Source of the DNA: Lachnospiraceae bacterium
Lineage (GTDB): Bacteria; Bacillota; Clostridia; Lachnospirales; Lachnospiraceae
Assembly: GCA_949383255.1 (NCBI GenBank)
Contig: CASJPF010000031.1
Location: 1 to 43,161 of the forward strand
Direction of reading: 5' to 3'
Length of the DNA stretch: 43,161 nucleotides
Shown piece after piece: positions 35,001 through 42,220 of the stretch. The notes under the pieces are model-generated. The model was not told the DNA's origin and searched no databases. It worked only from the letters and a program-made list of their open reading frames with translations. The position numbers and the translations under genes were made by a program. Within the stretch, counting starts at the first letter, position 1, and each line of letters opens with the position of its first letter.

Positions 35001-36541
35001 TGACAGGAAAAGCAGGTGTATTGAGCATTAGCAATCTGGATATTGCAGTCAGGGCAGCCACTGTGGCAGTTGACAACTTGAATGATACGGATTTTGTGGG
35101 AATTTTAACATTTGATGATAAGTATGAATGGCAAGTAGCGCTTTGTCAGGCAGATGACAAGGCAGCAATAAAAGACAAAATTAATCAGATTCAAGATGGA
35201 GGCGGCACAACAATTAAACCAGCTTTGCAAGAGGCAGTTGATGTGCTTGCAAAGAATGATGCGTCAATCAAACATATTGTGCTCTTGACAGATGGCATGG
35301 GGGAGACAAACAACTATGATGATATTGTCAATAGTTGTGCAGCGCATGAGATAACACTCTCTACGGTAGCTGTAGGAGATTCTTCAGATAAGAAGCTTTT
35401 GCGATATCTGGCAGAGAAATGCGGCGGGAGATATTATTATTCGGACATGTCAAGTGATATTCCAAGAATTTTTGCACAAGAAGTATTTCTAGGAGGAGAC
35501 AGTTATATTCAAAATGGAGTCTTTTCTCTGTCAGTTCAGGGGGGACATGAGCTGACTGGAAATCTTTTTCCAAATGGTTGGCCTTCTCTTTACGGATATA
35601 TTTCTGCAACACCAAAAACTGCTTCTAGTCCAGTGATTCAGTCGGCAGAAAAAGGCGATCCAATCCTTACTGTATGGCAGTATGGATTAGGGCGAACTGC
35701 CGCATGGAACAGTGATGTCACTGGAGAGTGGACAGGTGCTTTTGCAGGACAGGAAGATTATGTACAGCTCTGGAAACGCATTGTGGATTATTCCACTGGA
35801 AATGCTGGTATGGGAGAAGACAATGTAAATATAGTGACAGTAGGGGAACAAACTACCATTGATTATCAAACCAATGATTATGGAAGTGCAACAGAAGTTC
35901 TAATAACAGTGATTGACCCAAAAGGGACTGCCACAGAGGAAAAACTGCATGCGACTGCACCAGGAAAATATACAACAGAACTTTCCACCCCACAGACAGG
36001 ACTATATCATTTTAATATACGACGCACAGAATCCGGCGAAATTCAAAATTATATGACAACTGCCGCAGCAGTGCAGTTTTCGGACGAATATAAATTTGAT
36101 GTAAGTATGGATGCTTATCTGAATTTTGCCCAACAGTATGGTAGCGTTATTACAGAGGATGAGCCAATATGGACGCGAATTTCCACTAGAACGCGAGAGG
36201 GATATCCCTTGACAAATTGGCTTCTAGTGTTGGCAGTATGTCTATTTCTAGTTGATGTGACGTTGCGCCGATTCCAGTATGTTCCAAAACAATTATTATT
36301 GGTAGCGAAACTTAGGCAGAAAACAATACAAAAGTCGGATGGAAACAGAGGATTACAGGCACGAGATACAAGTTCCACACAGGAATTTCAGATGCCACAA
36401 TTCAGCCAGGGATTACCACACAATGAACTTCTGACCGAAAAAACTACAAAAGAGGGCAAGAAACAAAAAAGTCAAAAACGGTCTGAAGAGACATTGGATA
36501 CTTCGCAGTTGCTAAAGAAAAAAGATGAGCGAAATATTTAG
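31997..36541 (+). CDS. Giant BatA-like membrane protein with three VWA domains
   Basis: This 1514-residue chain starts like BatA: membrane segments at about 7-25 and 58-78, then VWA1 with DTSAS at about 95. Two further membrane segments lie at about 587-640, then VWA2 with DLSDS at about 649. A GATase-like region (PKILVIAG, GCGFICCGGENSF) is near 875-965, then VWA3 with DRSGS at about 995. A last membrane segment lies at about 1406-1423, with a charged tail. All three VWA domains keep the DxSxS part of the MIDAS, so each could bind a metal. The layout looks like a fusion of a BatA-type protein with a separate VWA/GATase protein. The large loops are probably extracytoplasmic. It ends the operon, followed by a terminator. 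Confidence 0.85.
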   Translation: MIFESLWPLFLLAAVPIIILLYLLKPKGTDYLISSNLLWKKLLKNEQSRTFFEKFVHNILMYLQILIVVLLVVALMSPLIQLNGHRGGRKILLMDTSASMQHVGASGKSRLQEAVEQACDYVQTAQNTRFSIATVDAAGARILAVDITDTNSLMRTLRSLVCSDSGGSLTQAQGVLDTLAGDAKEGENMTDLLVYTDSAGAADFEELRTSGQKELYISGSAVANVANEYTAFSSRDDGLFDVMVSVANYSDEEVSFDVSLYDDETYDKKMIALSSMRLAPSESKICFFEEIDWKGKTMTSRVDNIVFSGASTDSLARDNDSAAVKKQKNQMRGLLVGDGNTFLEKAYLAVTGESIVKAKTDTAVQDTSNALIRTPLKEQGYNIVIYDAGQEPQLADTNRIIFGNMGGTVVETPENVVLDMTDCDLTAGLSGFSIGVNTAYCFALPEGAESFLSYKGKCVGYYQELEDRKEVVVGFDIRESDFPLRAEFPVFLANAMIYLSDTSWLATNVYYAGEEIALQPWAELDRSQFESRPAQAGLYTLGNDVYQEDYVVRFQTAKESDGRISTDLEGISDSGTKFLQSQKIKRTIRNLFIILALIVLVAEWIVYVRQMRYRGKFYWFVRGVVLLCVILALFGIQIYRGSGKTATVFVVDLSDSNKEHLNEAQQYLQETISKMPSGNAYGIVTFGKDTLVEQFLTTEKHYNGLMTIPEKAATNFEEAVSKALTLIPGEYKKRLVVLTDGKETRGDIRNMSQALTAGQTEFLTLLYENEEKPDAYIDNVTLPSYLHSGDKYSITVLVESNYDTDAVITLYRGSSQMAADNVHLNKGSNRFVFRAQVDADTDSSAMENLRVQVQAQGDTCQENDYFSAYSVVETSPKILVIAGRDTNTAAFSTVLKAAGCDYSVVSAINAPDSINAMLEYKTIIVVDTYIDDLPTKFLENLETYVKDYGCGFICCGGENSFALGGYRDTVLETVLPVDMQLRGVNEMPSMAMVMVIDRSGSMTGKAGVLSISNLDIAVRAATVAVDNLNDTDFVGILTFDDKYEWQVALCQADDKAAIKDKINQIQDGGGTTIKPALQEAVDVLAKNDASIKHIVLLTDGMGETNNYDDIVNSCAAHEITLSTVAVGDSSDKKLLRYLAEKCGGRYYYSDMSSDIPRIFAQEVFLGGDSYIQNGVFSLSVQGGHELTGNLFPNGWPSLYGYISATPKTASSPVIQSAEKGDPILTVWQYGLGRTAAWNSDVTGEWTGAFAGQEDYVQLWKRIVDYSTGNAGMGEDNVNIVTVGEQTTIDYQTNDYGSATEVLITVIDPKGTATEEKLHATAPGKYTTELSTPQTGLYHFNIRRTESGEIQNYMTTAAAVQFSDEYKFDVSMDAYLNFAQQYGSVITEDEPIWTRISTRTREGYPLTNWLLVLAVCLFLVDVTLRRFQYVPKQLLLVAKLRQKTIQKSDGNRGLQARDTSSTQEFQMPQFSQGLPHNELLTEKTTKEGKKQKSQKRSEETLDTSQLLKKKDERNI

Positions 36542-36572
36542 GGATTGGAGGAAAAAAATTAAAATTTAAGAT

Positions 36573-36614
36573 AAAAACTGTTGTGACAAAATGAAATTGT
36601 CACAGCAGTTTTTT
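36573..36614 (+). terminator. Terminator after the MoxR/VWA operon
   Basis: AAAACTGTTGTGACAA and TTGTCACAGCAGTTTT form a long stem with one mismatch, ending in a T-run (36609-36614). Confidence 0.85.
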
Positions 36615-36780
36615 ATGCACATGGGCAACCAAAGGAATATTGTCAGCGAAGCTGACGGGTGTCCAGCGCGCGAGCAAGGAAGATAGGACCTACTCGATTA
36701 CACATGGGCATCCAGAAGAAATAAAACGCTATAGTAGTGCACAAAAAATATTGTTTAAATATACTGCAGAATGCGACCTT
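36615..36780. other. Intergenic stretch with short repeats
   Basis: CACATGGGCA occurs twice (near 36618 and 36702), and GTCAGC/GCTGAC forms a small hairpin near 36642. No gene is supported. It may be a fragment of a dispersed element. Confidence 0.35.
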
Positions 36781-36821
36781 TAGCGAAAATATCGCTAAAA
36801 TGTATAGCGAATATTTCACTA
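36781..36821 (+). promoter_or_regulatory. Two tandem operators upstream of the XRE repressor
   Basis: TAGCGAAAATATCGCTA (36781-36797) is a perfect TAGCGA-N5-TCGCTA palindrome, and TAGCGAATATTTCACTA (36805-36821) is a second copy with one change. Start-to-start spacing is 24 bp. A TATGAT -10-like box follows at 36825. The layout fits autoregulation by the adjacent HTH protein. Confidence 0.7.
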
Positions 36822-36850
36822 AGATATGATGTTATTGAGGTGATATATTT

Positions 36851-37081
36851 ATGCGTTATCCAAGGTTGAGAAATTTAAGAGAAGATAAGGATATGACACA
36901 AAAGCAGTTAGCGGCTATATTACACTGTAGTCAACGAATTTATAGTAATTATGAACGAGGAGATGTTGATATTCCTACAGAGATACTAATTCATCTTTCA
37001 ATCGTTTACAATACAAGTATTGATTATATTTTGAATCAGACAGATGTAAAAATTCCTTACGCCAGAAAGGAGAAGAAATAA
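36851..37081 (+). CDS. XRE-family HTH repressor, 76 aa
   Basis: The product is a single-domain Cro/C1-type regulator. The HTH spans about residues 8-62 (LRNLREDKDMTQKQLAAIL, then CSQRIYSNYERGD), with a basic tail. GAGGTGAT precedes the ATG. Two operator-like palindromes lie 30-70 bp upstream. The next gene, a large regulator, starts 24 bases downstream on the same strand, so the two probably form one operon. Its target beyond itself is unknown. Confidence 0.88.
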   Translation: MRYPRLRNLREDKDMTQKQLAAILHCSQRIYSNYERGDVDIPTEILIHLSIVYNTSIDYILNQTDVKIPYARKEKK

Positions 37082-37105
37082 GCTATAATACAAAGGGGAT
37101 AAAAC

Positions 37106-38926
37106 ATGTTACAACAATTAGGAATTATGCTTTTTGAAGAACGTGAAAAAATGGGAGTAAGACAAAGAAATATTGCAGATGGAATTATCAGTATACCAGA
37201 GCTGTGCAGAGTGGAACGAGGAGAAGTGGAGATTGACTATTTCACATTGCAGGCATTGTTTGAGCGCCTTGGAAAGTCTATTGATAAACTTGAACTTGCA
37301 GTTTTTAGGCTTGAATATGAATCTATTGCATATCGAATTGAGGTTGAACACAGTATAGAAAATTGGGATTACAAAACACTACAGAAACTAATTGCAGATT
37401 ATCCCGTATATAATGATAGCAAACGTCCTATTCGCAAACAGTATATGATTGTATTGGAGACAGTGCTATATTTTATAAAAGAACAAGATTATAAGTCCTG
37501 CCTGCATGGAATGGAACAGGCACTTGTATGCACTCTGGATAAAGACTGGAGGCAGAAAGTTTGGAATGTGCAGTGCCTATGTAATCAGGAGATTAGAATT
37601 ATTTTAATGATTGTATATTGTGAATGGAAGCTTGGAGCCACAGATGGGCTAACAGAGAAATTGGAACGGCTTGGCAGATACATATTACATCATTATACAG
37701 ATACAGAGGAGCAAGTTAAAGTTTATCCGCATTGTGCATGGTTGTTAGGGCAAATCTATCTGGAACAAAATAGGGTAGCAGAAGCGTATGCTATTTGTAG
37801 AAGAGGCAAAGAGTCTCTTGTAGAGAATGGTTCTCTAAGTCCTTTGTGGAAAATATTAGAATTAGAGAAAACTTGTCTGGAAAAACTAGGAAAAGAATCA
37901 GAACAAATTCAGTGTGGAAAGTATCAAGAAGCAGTTCGTTTCCTGTATAAGATTACAAATACATGTTTGGAATCCAATATAATAGTAGAGTTTATGAAAA
38001 GTAGTTTTCAAGGTGAGTTTATTCTTACAAATGAGTTGGTGAAAGACTTGAGAGAGGCAAATGGATTTTCACAAGAATATCTCTGCGAAAACATTTGTGC
38101 ACAGGAAACATTGTCTAAAATTGAAAATGGCAAAAGAAGTCCCAACAAAAGGAATTTATATAAACTATTAAAGAAAATGGGAATGGAACGAGAGAATTAT
38201 TATGGATTTATAGAGGCGGACAAATATGAATTGTACGAAAAAGTGAGAGAATATAATCGGTGTTTTTCAAAAGGGCGGTCCAAAGAGGCAACAAAATTGT
38301 TAGATGAGATTGAAAATGGATTGGATATGACAAGACCCGTCAACAGACAGTTTATTGGAATGGAACGCATTTTTGAACAGACAGCACAAAATAAAATATC
38401 AAGAGAAGACGCAAATAAGATGCTTAAGGAAATGCTTTCTCTAACAATGCCACAGATGAAATCGGATAGGGTGATTTATCGAGTGCCTTTTCGGACAGAG
38501 TATACAATTTGGAACCATATAGCAATCAATTTAAGGAAAGATGAGAAAATAGAAGAGGCGCTCTATATTTATAAAGAATTGGCAAAGTGTTATAAGAAAA
38601 GCAAGGTCGATATGCGTTTTCATGCTGTTCCAGGAATGTCATTATATGTAAATTATGCAGGCTTTCTTGAGGTGTATAATGAGCTAGAAAAAGCAGAAGA
38701 AATTGGAAAAGAAGGCTTATATCATTGTTTGGAATGTTGTCGAGGAGATATAGTAGGAGATATACTGGCAAACCTATCATTAATATATGGAAAAAGAGGT
38801 TTGCCAGAAATAGAAGAAACTTACCTTAAAAATGGGTATTATCTAATTTGTTTGTATGGAAGAAAAGATTTAGCTATCATATTACAAAAAGCATATGAAG
38901 ATAAATTTTATAGAAAGACTAATTAA
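37106..38926 (+). CDS. Large XRE-TPR regulator with two HTH domains
   Basis: The 606-residue protein starts with an XRE-like HTH (about 4-60, ending RVERGEVEIDYFTLQALFERLG), then long helical repeats. A second HTH lies at about 308-366 (LVKDLREANGFSQEYLCENI, then ETLSKIENGKRSPNKRNLYKLLKKMG), and more helical repeats run to the end. Helix-rich, TPR-like C-terminal regions joined to HTH domains are the layout of RRNPP peptide receptors (Rgg, PlcR, Rap). The duplicated HTH-plus-repeat layout in one chain is unusual. AAAGGGG lies before the ATG. A small exported-peptide gene is convergent and overlaps its 3' end, supporting a peptide-receptor role, which is inference. Confidence 0.8.
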   Translation: MLQQLGIMLFEEREKMGVRQRNIADGIISIPELCRVERGEVEIDYFTLQALFERLGKSIDKLELAVFRLEYESIAYRIEVEHSIENWDYKTLQKLIADYPVYNDSKRPIRKQYMIVLETVLYFIKEQDYKSCLHGMEQALVCTLDKDWRQKVWNVQCLCNQEIRIILMIVYCEWKLGATDGLTEKLERLGRYILHHYTDTEEQVKVYPHCAWLLGQIYLEQNRVAEAYAICRRGKESLVENGSLSPLWKILELEKTCLEKLGKESEQIQCGKYQEAVRFLYKITNTCLESNIIVEFMKSSFQGEFILTNELVKDLREANGFSQEYLCENICAQETLSKIENGKRSPNKRNLYKLLKKMGMERENYYGFIEADKYELYEKVREYNRCFSKGRSKEATKLLDEIENGLDMTRPVNRQFIGMERIFEQTAQNKISREDANKMLKEMLSLTMPQMKSDRVIYRVPFRTEYTIWNHIAINLRKDEKIEEALYIYKELAKCYKKSKVDMRFHAVPGMSLYVNYAGFLEVYNELEKAEEIGKEGLYHCLECCRGDIVGDILANLSLIYGKRGLPEIEETYLKNGYYLICLYGRKDLAIILQKAYEDKFYRKTN

Positions 38927-39050
38927 TATGGTCTATGCAAGAATACTCACAAGTACTAATCTCTTCCTCTCCACTAGGCGATACAGGAGTTGGTGGAAGA
39001 ACAACTGAAATCAAACATAAGGTTAAAAGGGCTACAACGAACTTTCTCAT
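38919..39050 (-). CDS. Small exported peptide, 43 aa, candidate pheromone
   Basis: On the minus strand an ATG at 39050-39048 opens a 43-codon frame that ends in TAG at 38919-38921, with AAGGAG ten bases upstream. The first 18 residues (MRKFVVALLTLCLISVVL) form a basic N-terminus and hydrophobic core like a signal peptide. A Pro/Ser/Glu linker (PPTPVSPSGEEE) and a tail with a Cys-x-x-x-Cys pair (STCEYSCIDHIN) follow. The gene is convergent with the XRE-TPR regulator and overlaps its stop by eight bases. This fits a propeptide that is exported, processed and sensed by that regulator. The mature form, and any disulfide or thioether link, cannot be told. Confidence 0.7.
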   Translation of the reverse strand: MRKFVVALLTLCLISVVLPPTPVSPSGEEEISTCEYSCIDHIN

Positions 39051-39078
39051 AGTTAAGAATCTCCTTAAATTTACTAGA

Positions 39079-39114
39079 GTCTCTTGAAACTTTATATAGA
39101 ATATTACAAGAGAC
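39079..39114 (-). promoter_or_regulatory. Inverted repeat in the peptide-gene leader
   Basis: GTCTCTTG (39079-39086) and CAAGAGAC (39107-39114) are perfect 8-bp complements. The repeat ends about 30 bp upstream of the peptide ATG on the minus strand. It could be an operator or a leader hairpin. Confidence 0.5.
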
Positions 39115-39178
39115 GATTGCTTTAATATAGAACTGTAATTATATTACTATATTAATATAACAATGTATTACTACATTC

Positions 39179-39225
39179 GATTATGACGTTTTATGAAAAA
39201 ATTTTTTTCTTAGAACGTCATAATC
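39179..39225. promoter_or_regulatory. 12-bp inverted repeat upstream of the peptide gene
   Basis: GATTATGACGTT (39179-39190) and AACGTCATAATC (39214-39225) are perfect complements around an A/T-rich 23-base loop. It lies about 130 bp upstream of the peptide gene and could be a regulator site. The TTTT after it on the plus strand would also suit a terminator of the XRE-TPR transcript. Confidence 0.5.
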
Positions 39226-39793
39226 TTTTGTTAATGAAAATGTTATAATAATAAAAATAAATTTTCGATCTATTTCTGCAAAGTCCTATAATAATTTCCT
39301 TAGAAGCTGTTTTTAAAGCCTTGGAAGTCTGCCAAGGTAAGTATTCTACCCTTTCGAGGATTTAATATAATTCTAGCTTTTGTTACAATATTGGTCATAG
39401 TCAAACGCTTCTGTGCTTTCCCCCTGCAAAAGAGTACACGCCAAAAGTTTTAAACATTTAATATTGAAATCTTGTGCAACATGGCAAAATTTTTAGATAA
39501 TCTTGAAAAAAGCTGAAACCATGCGTATATAGAAAATCTTAATTTACAGAACTGCTTTGTCATAGTCATAAACGATTGTTTGTGTATCAGATAATTTTCT
39601 CTCTTTACAAGTACACTGATTTTGACAGTTATATTGATACTGTATTAATGCTCCTGCACGATTAAAACCTTGTATTCATAAAGAAAACTGGTCTAAAGCA
39701 ATCAGGCAGATAATTTTTCGTTTCTGCAAAGTAGAAATACTATTTTCGCGACTTGGTGAACTACTAATTCAAAAAAGCCGAAACCATATATAA
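39226..39793 (-). other. Gene-poor stretch with decayed coding remnants
   Basis: No intact gene lies here. On the minus strand, 39544-39675 encodes an open fragment ending in TAA (GFNRAGALIQYQYNCQNQCT and following residues). In the same frame upstream it is interrupted by TGA after LIALDQFSL. The look is of a broken gene; I do not recognise the family. Two direct-repeat pairs flank parts of it: a 17-bp unit with one mismatch (39506-39522 and 39771-39787) and TTTCTGCAAAGT (39273 and 39721). Confidence 0.4.
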
Positions 39794-39833
39794 TAGTTAA
39801 AGATAGGTGAAATAAAACACCTACCTTTAACTA
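39794..39833. terminator. Bidirectional terminator-like hairpin
   Basis: TAGTTAAAGATAGGTG (39794-39809) pairs with CACCTACCTTTAACTA (39818-39833), with one mismatch. It lies about 150 bases past the last immunity-like gene and can end that minus-strand transcript. Confidence 0.6.
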
Positions 39834-39984
39834 TTTATTTTCTTAATTTGTAGAAATCATTTCACATACTCAATAGTACGAAAATTTAGAAGCATTTTTT
39901 GTATCCTTTGACTGTTGTAATAGTTAGTTATTAAACTAGCACAGCCAACTAATTTAATCTTTTAAGTTGATCTCCATCTCTTAT

Positions 39985-40686
39985 CTAATCTGCTTGTGCT
40001 CCAATCTGTGGCAATAATTCTCTTTGTATCTTATCAATATCATTACCGTAAAAAGTCCCCCCTATACTTATTCCTCCCTCATAAAACTCATATTGTTCTA
40101 ACCAAAACGAATACTCTTGGTTATATGCAAAAAGAAAATATTCATCATTAAACCACACTGTTTCCATTTGATTTCTTTGGATAAACTCTTTTAAAGCAAT
40201 GTTTATAGCTTTTTTTTGTTCAAAGGACAACCATCTTTTATACCCAAATCCAAAATATTCGGGAAAATATCCTTTCTCAAATTTTTTCACAGCGCATTGA
40301 AATAAAAGATTTTCAAATGATGAACTTATATAACAATCTTCTTCTTCAAATATTTTTCCATCATTTTTTAAATCTATAAAATATCTCACACCCATTTCAT
40401 TCCAAAAAATCAAAAGCCTATCAACACACAAATCATTATTTGCATTTTTTGTTATTTCAGGCAATCTAGCTAGACAAAATTCTCCAAGTAAAACATCAGA
40501 TAAAAGTCCTCCATCACCCTCAGCCGCATAACACGCAAATTTCAAATAAGCCTCTGGTACTTTTGAGTTTTCTTTCTGCATTTCTAAATACATCTGTAAT
40601 TCTTCTAAGTCCTCAGGTTCTGGTGGGATTAGCCTTCCTCTCCAATTTGGATCAACGGGTGAAATATAAGCATTTAACCCTTCCAT
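39985..40686 (-). CDS. SMI1/KNR4-like putative immunity protein
   Basis: The chosen ATG (40686) has AAAGGA six bases upstream on the minus strand; an in-frame ATG at 40728 lacks a site. The 233-residue acidic protein has the look of the SMI1/KNR4 superfamily: PPEPEDLEELQMYL, VPEAYLKFACYAAEGDGGLL near the N-terminus and YFLFAYNQEYSFWLEQY near the end. That superfamily is among the commonest immunity proteins of polymorphic toxin systems. It lies on the same strand and downstream of the RHS toxin gene, as the third of three such genes. Assignment is by pattern, without alignment. Confidence 0.55.
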   Translation of the reverse strand: MEGLNAYISPVDPNWRGRLIPPEPEDLEELQMYLEMQKENSKVPEAYLKFACYAAEGDGGLLSDVLLGEFCLARLPEITKNANNDLCVDRLLIFWNEMGVRYFIDLKNDGKIFEEEDCYISSSFENLLFQCAVKKFEKGYFPEYFGFGYKRWLSFEQKKAINIALKEFIQRNQMETVWFNDEYFLFAYNQEYSFWLEQYEFYEGGISIGGTFYGNDIDKIQRELLPQIGAQAD

Positions 40687-40918
40687 AAAATCCTTTCTTT
40701 TCTCAAAGATTTTCGTTCTCATTTGCATATTTCATAATTACCTTTTCACAGTGTTTAGGGGTATCACAATAGACTTTAAACTAAATACATAAAATGAACG
40801 CATTTCAAAAAATTCAGTGAACATAAGTTTTTTCTACAAATGTATCCTCAAAAATATAGCGTTTTCAAACCCTTTAAAGCTTCTTTCCTCAATTACTTTA
40901 TATAGGTTCAGGTGAAAA

Positions 40919-41359
40919 TTAAGATAAGCCTTTTTCATACTCTGTTTCATACCACTCATACTTTTCGTTTATCTTACCAGTTTCAAAAAAGTGCATAATG
41001 ATATCAAATAATATATCTTTATCTTCACACAAACACGCTTTGCAAAAATCATAACCAAAGAGTATTACTTCTGTCATATCATTCTCATATTTTTTATTAC
41101 AATAATCATAAGCCTTTCTCTCTAATTCATTAATAATAAGCACACACGCATAGGTTTCATTTGCATGAATTGTTAGACTATACTCCTCTTGGTCACCAAA
41201 ACAACAACACAAAAATTCCAATTGCCCTCTTTGAATCGCTCTTTTTATAAATTTCACTACTTTATCAACAGATTTGTCATCCAATATTTCAATATTTCGA
41301 GTTTCTTTTACCGTTACTATATACAATGCGTGAACATCATTATATCCTTTCTTTTTCAC
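40919..41359 (-). CDS. Hypothetical protein, 146 aa, possible immunity protein
   Basis: The start is a GTG (41359) with AGGAGG seven bases upstream. The product is a small acidic protein, Cys-rich (FLCCCFGDQEEY, FCKACLCED), with no membrane segment. I do not recognise a family. It lies between two immunity-like genes in a minus-strand array behind an RHS toxin, which is the main reason for proposing an immunity role. AT-rich codon use matches that of its neighbours. Confidence 0.5.
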   Translation of the reverse strand: MKKKGYNDVHALYIVTVKETRNIEILDDKSVDKVVKFIKRAIQRGQLEFLCCCFGDQEEYSLTIHANETYACVLIINELERKAYDYCNKKYENDMTEVILFGYDFCKACLCEDKDILFDIIMHFFETGKINEKYEWYETEYEKGLS

Positions 41360-41432
41360 TAACAGCCTCCTAAATGCATTATAATTTTTTACAATAACTC
41401 AACCATATAAGGAGTATACTATTTGTCTATAA

Positions 41433-41939
41433 TTAGTCCCTTAATGCATAATTAAAAAGCGTATTTTTTTCATAAGAACTACACCAAATACTTACATCAT
41501 CATATGCTCCCGTATACACAACTTCATCCTCCTTAATCAACCATTGTATTCCATTTTCCTCATCCCAATCGCAACTTCCTGATAGGTTTAATACACGAAC
41601 TTCCTTTACACTTTCATTAGGATACATCTCAATATTCAAGTATGTTATCGCAAAGTAATCTAAAAGCTCTAAAGGATTATTTATCTTATCCATACCTTCA
41701 GGATAATCTTTATTAGGATAATTTTCCATTTCCTCCTTCCTAAATAAATCAGCAAAATAACACATCTTTTGGACAACTTTCTCATCTAACGCTTGGAGAT
41801 ATTCTACTTGTTTCCCCACATAATCCATTGGAACTTCCTTCTCAAACAATACTGTTATATTCTGGTTTATTGCATTAAAATACACCTCTCCTTCCATTTG
41901 TCCAAACTCATTTTCTTTTAAATCTTTAATTCCTGACAT
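41433..41939 (-). CDS. Putative immunity protein, 168 aa (DUF6985-like)
   Basis: AGGAGG lies eight bases before the ATG at 41939. The acidic protein has a beta-rich N-terminal half (FGQMEGEVYFNAINQNITVLF) followed by a helix (LQALDEKVVQKMCYFADLF) and a further beta-rich part (VRVLNLSGSCDWDEENG). The pattern fits DUF6985/DUF2004-type proteins seen as immunity partners. It is the first gene after the RHS toxin, about 280 bases downstream on the same strand, so by position it is the likeliest cognate immunity protein. Confidence 0.55.
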   Translation of the reverse strand: MSGIKDLKENEFGQMEGEVYFNAINQNITVLFEKEVPMDYVGKQVEYLQALDEKVVQKMCYFADLFRKEEMENYPNKDYPEGMDKINNPLELLDYFAITYLNIEMYPNESVKEVRVLNLSGSCDWDEENGIQWLIKEDEVVYTGAYDDVSIWCSSYEKNTLFNYALRD

Positions 41940-42220
41940 ATTACCAATCCTCCTATTATTAACACCAGTTTATAACTTTTTAATGATTTAATTGCTCAAG
42001 GCTCTGTAAACTAAAAAAACTTTAATTGACCTTACTAATTTTTCTGAATTTCGAGGCTTAATCCCAAAGTAGTAAATAATATTGTGGCTCAAATTTTAAT
42101 TTTTTAGAGCGTTAAATATTGTATCCTATAGCAAAATTTGCACCTTTTAAATTAGAAAAAGTAGTATCTTTAAAGATTTGAGGAACATTATCTATTTATG
42201 AAAAAAGTTGTAAAGTAGTG

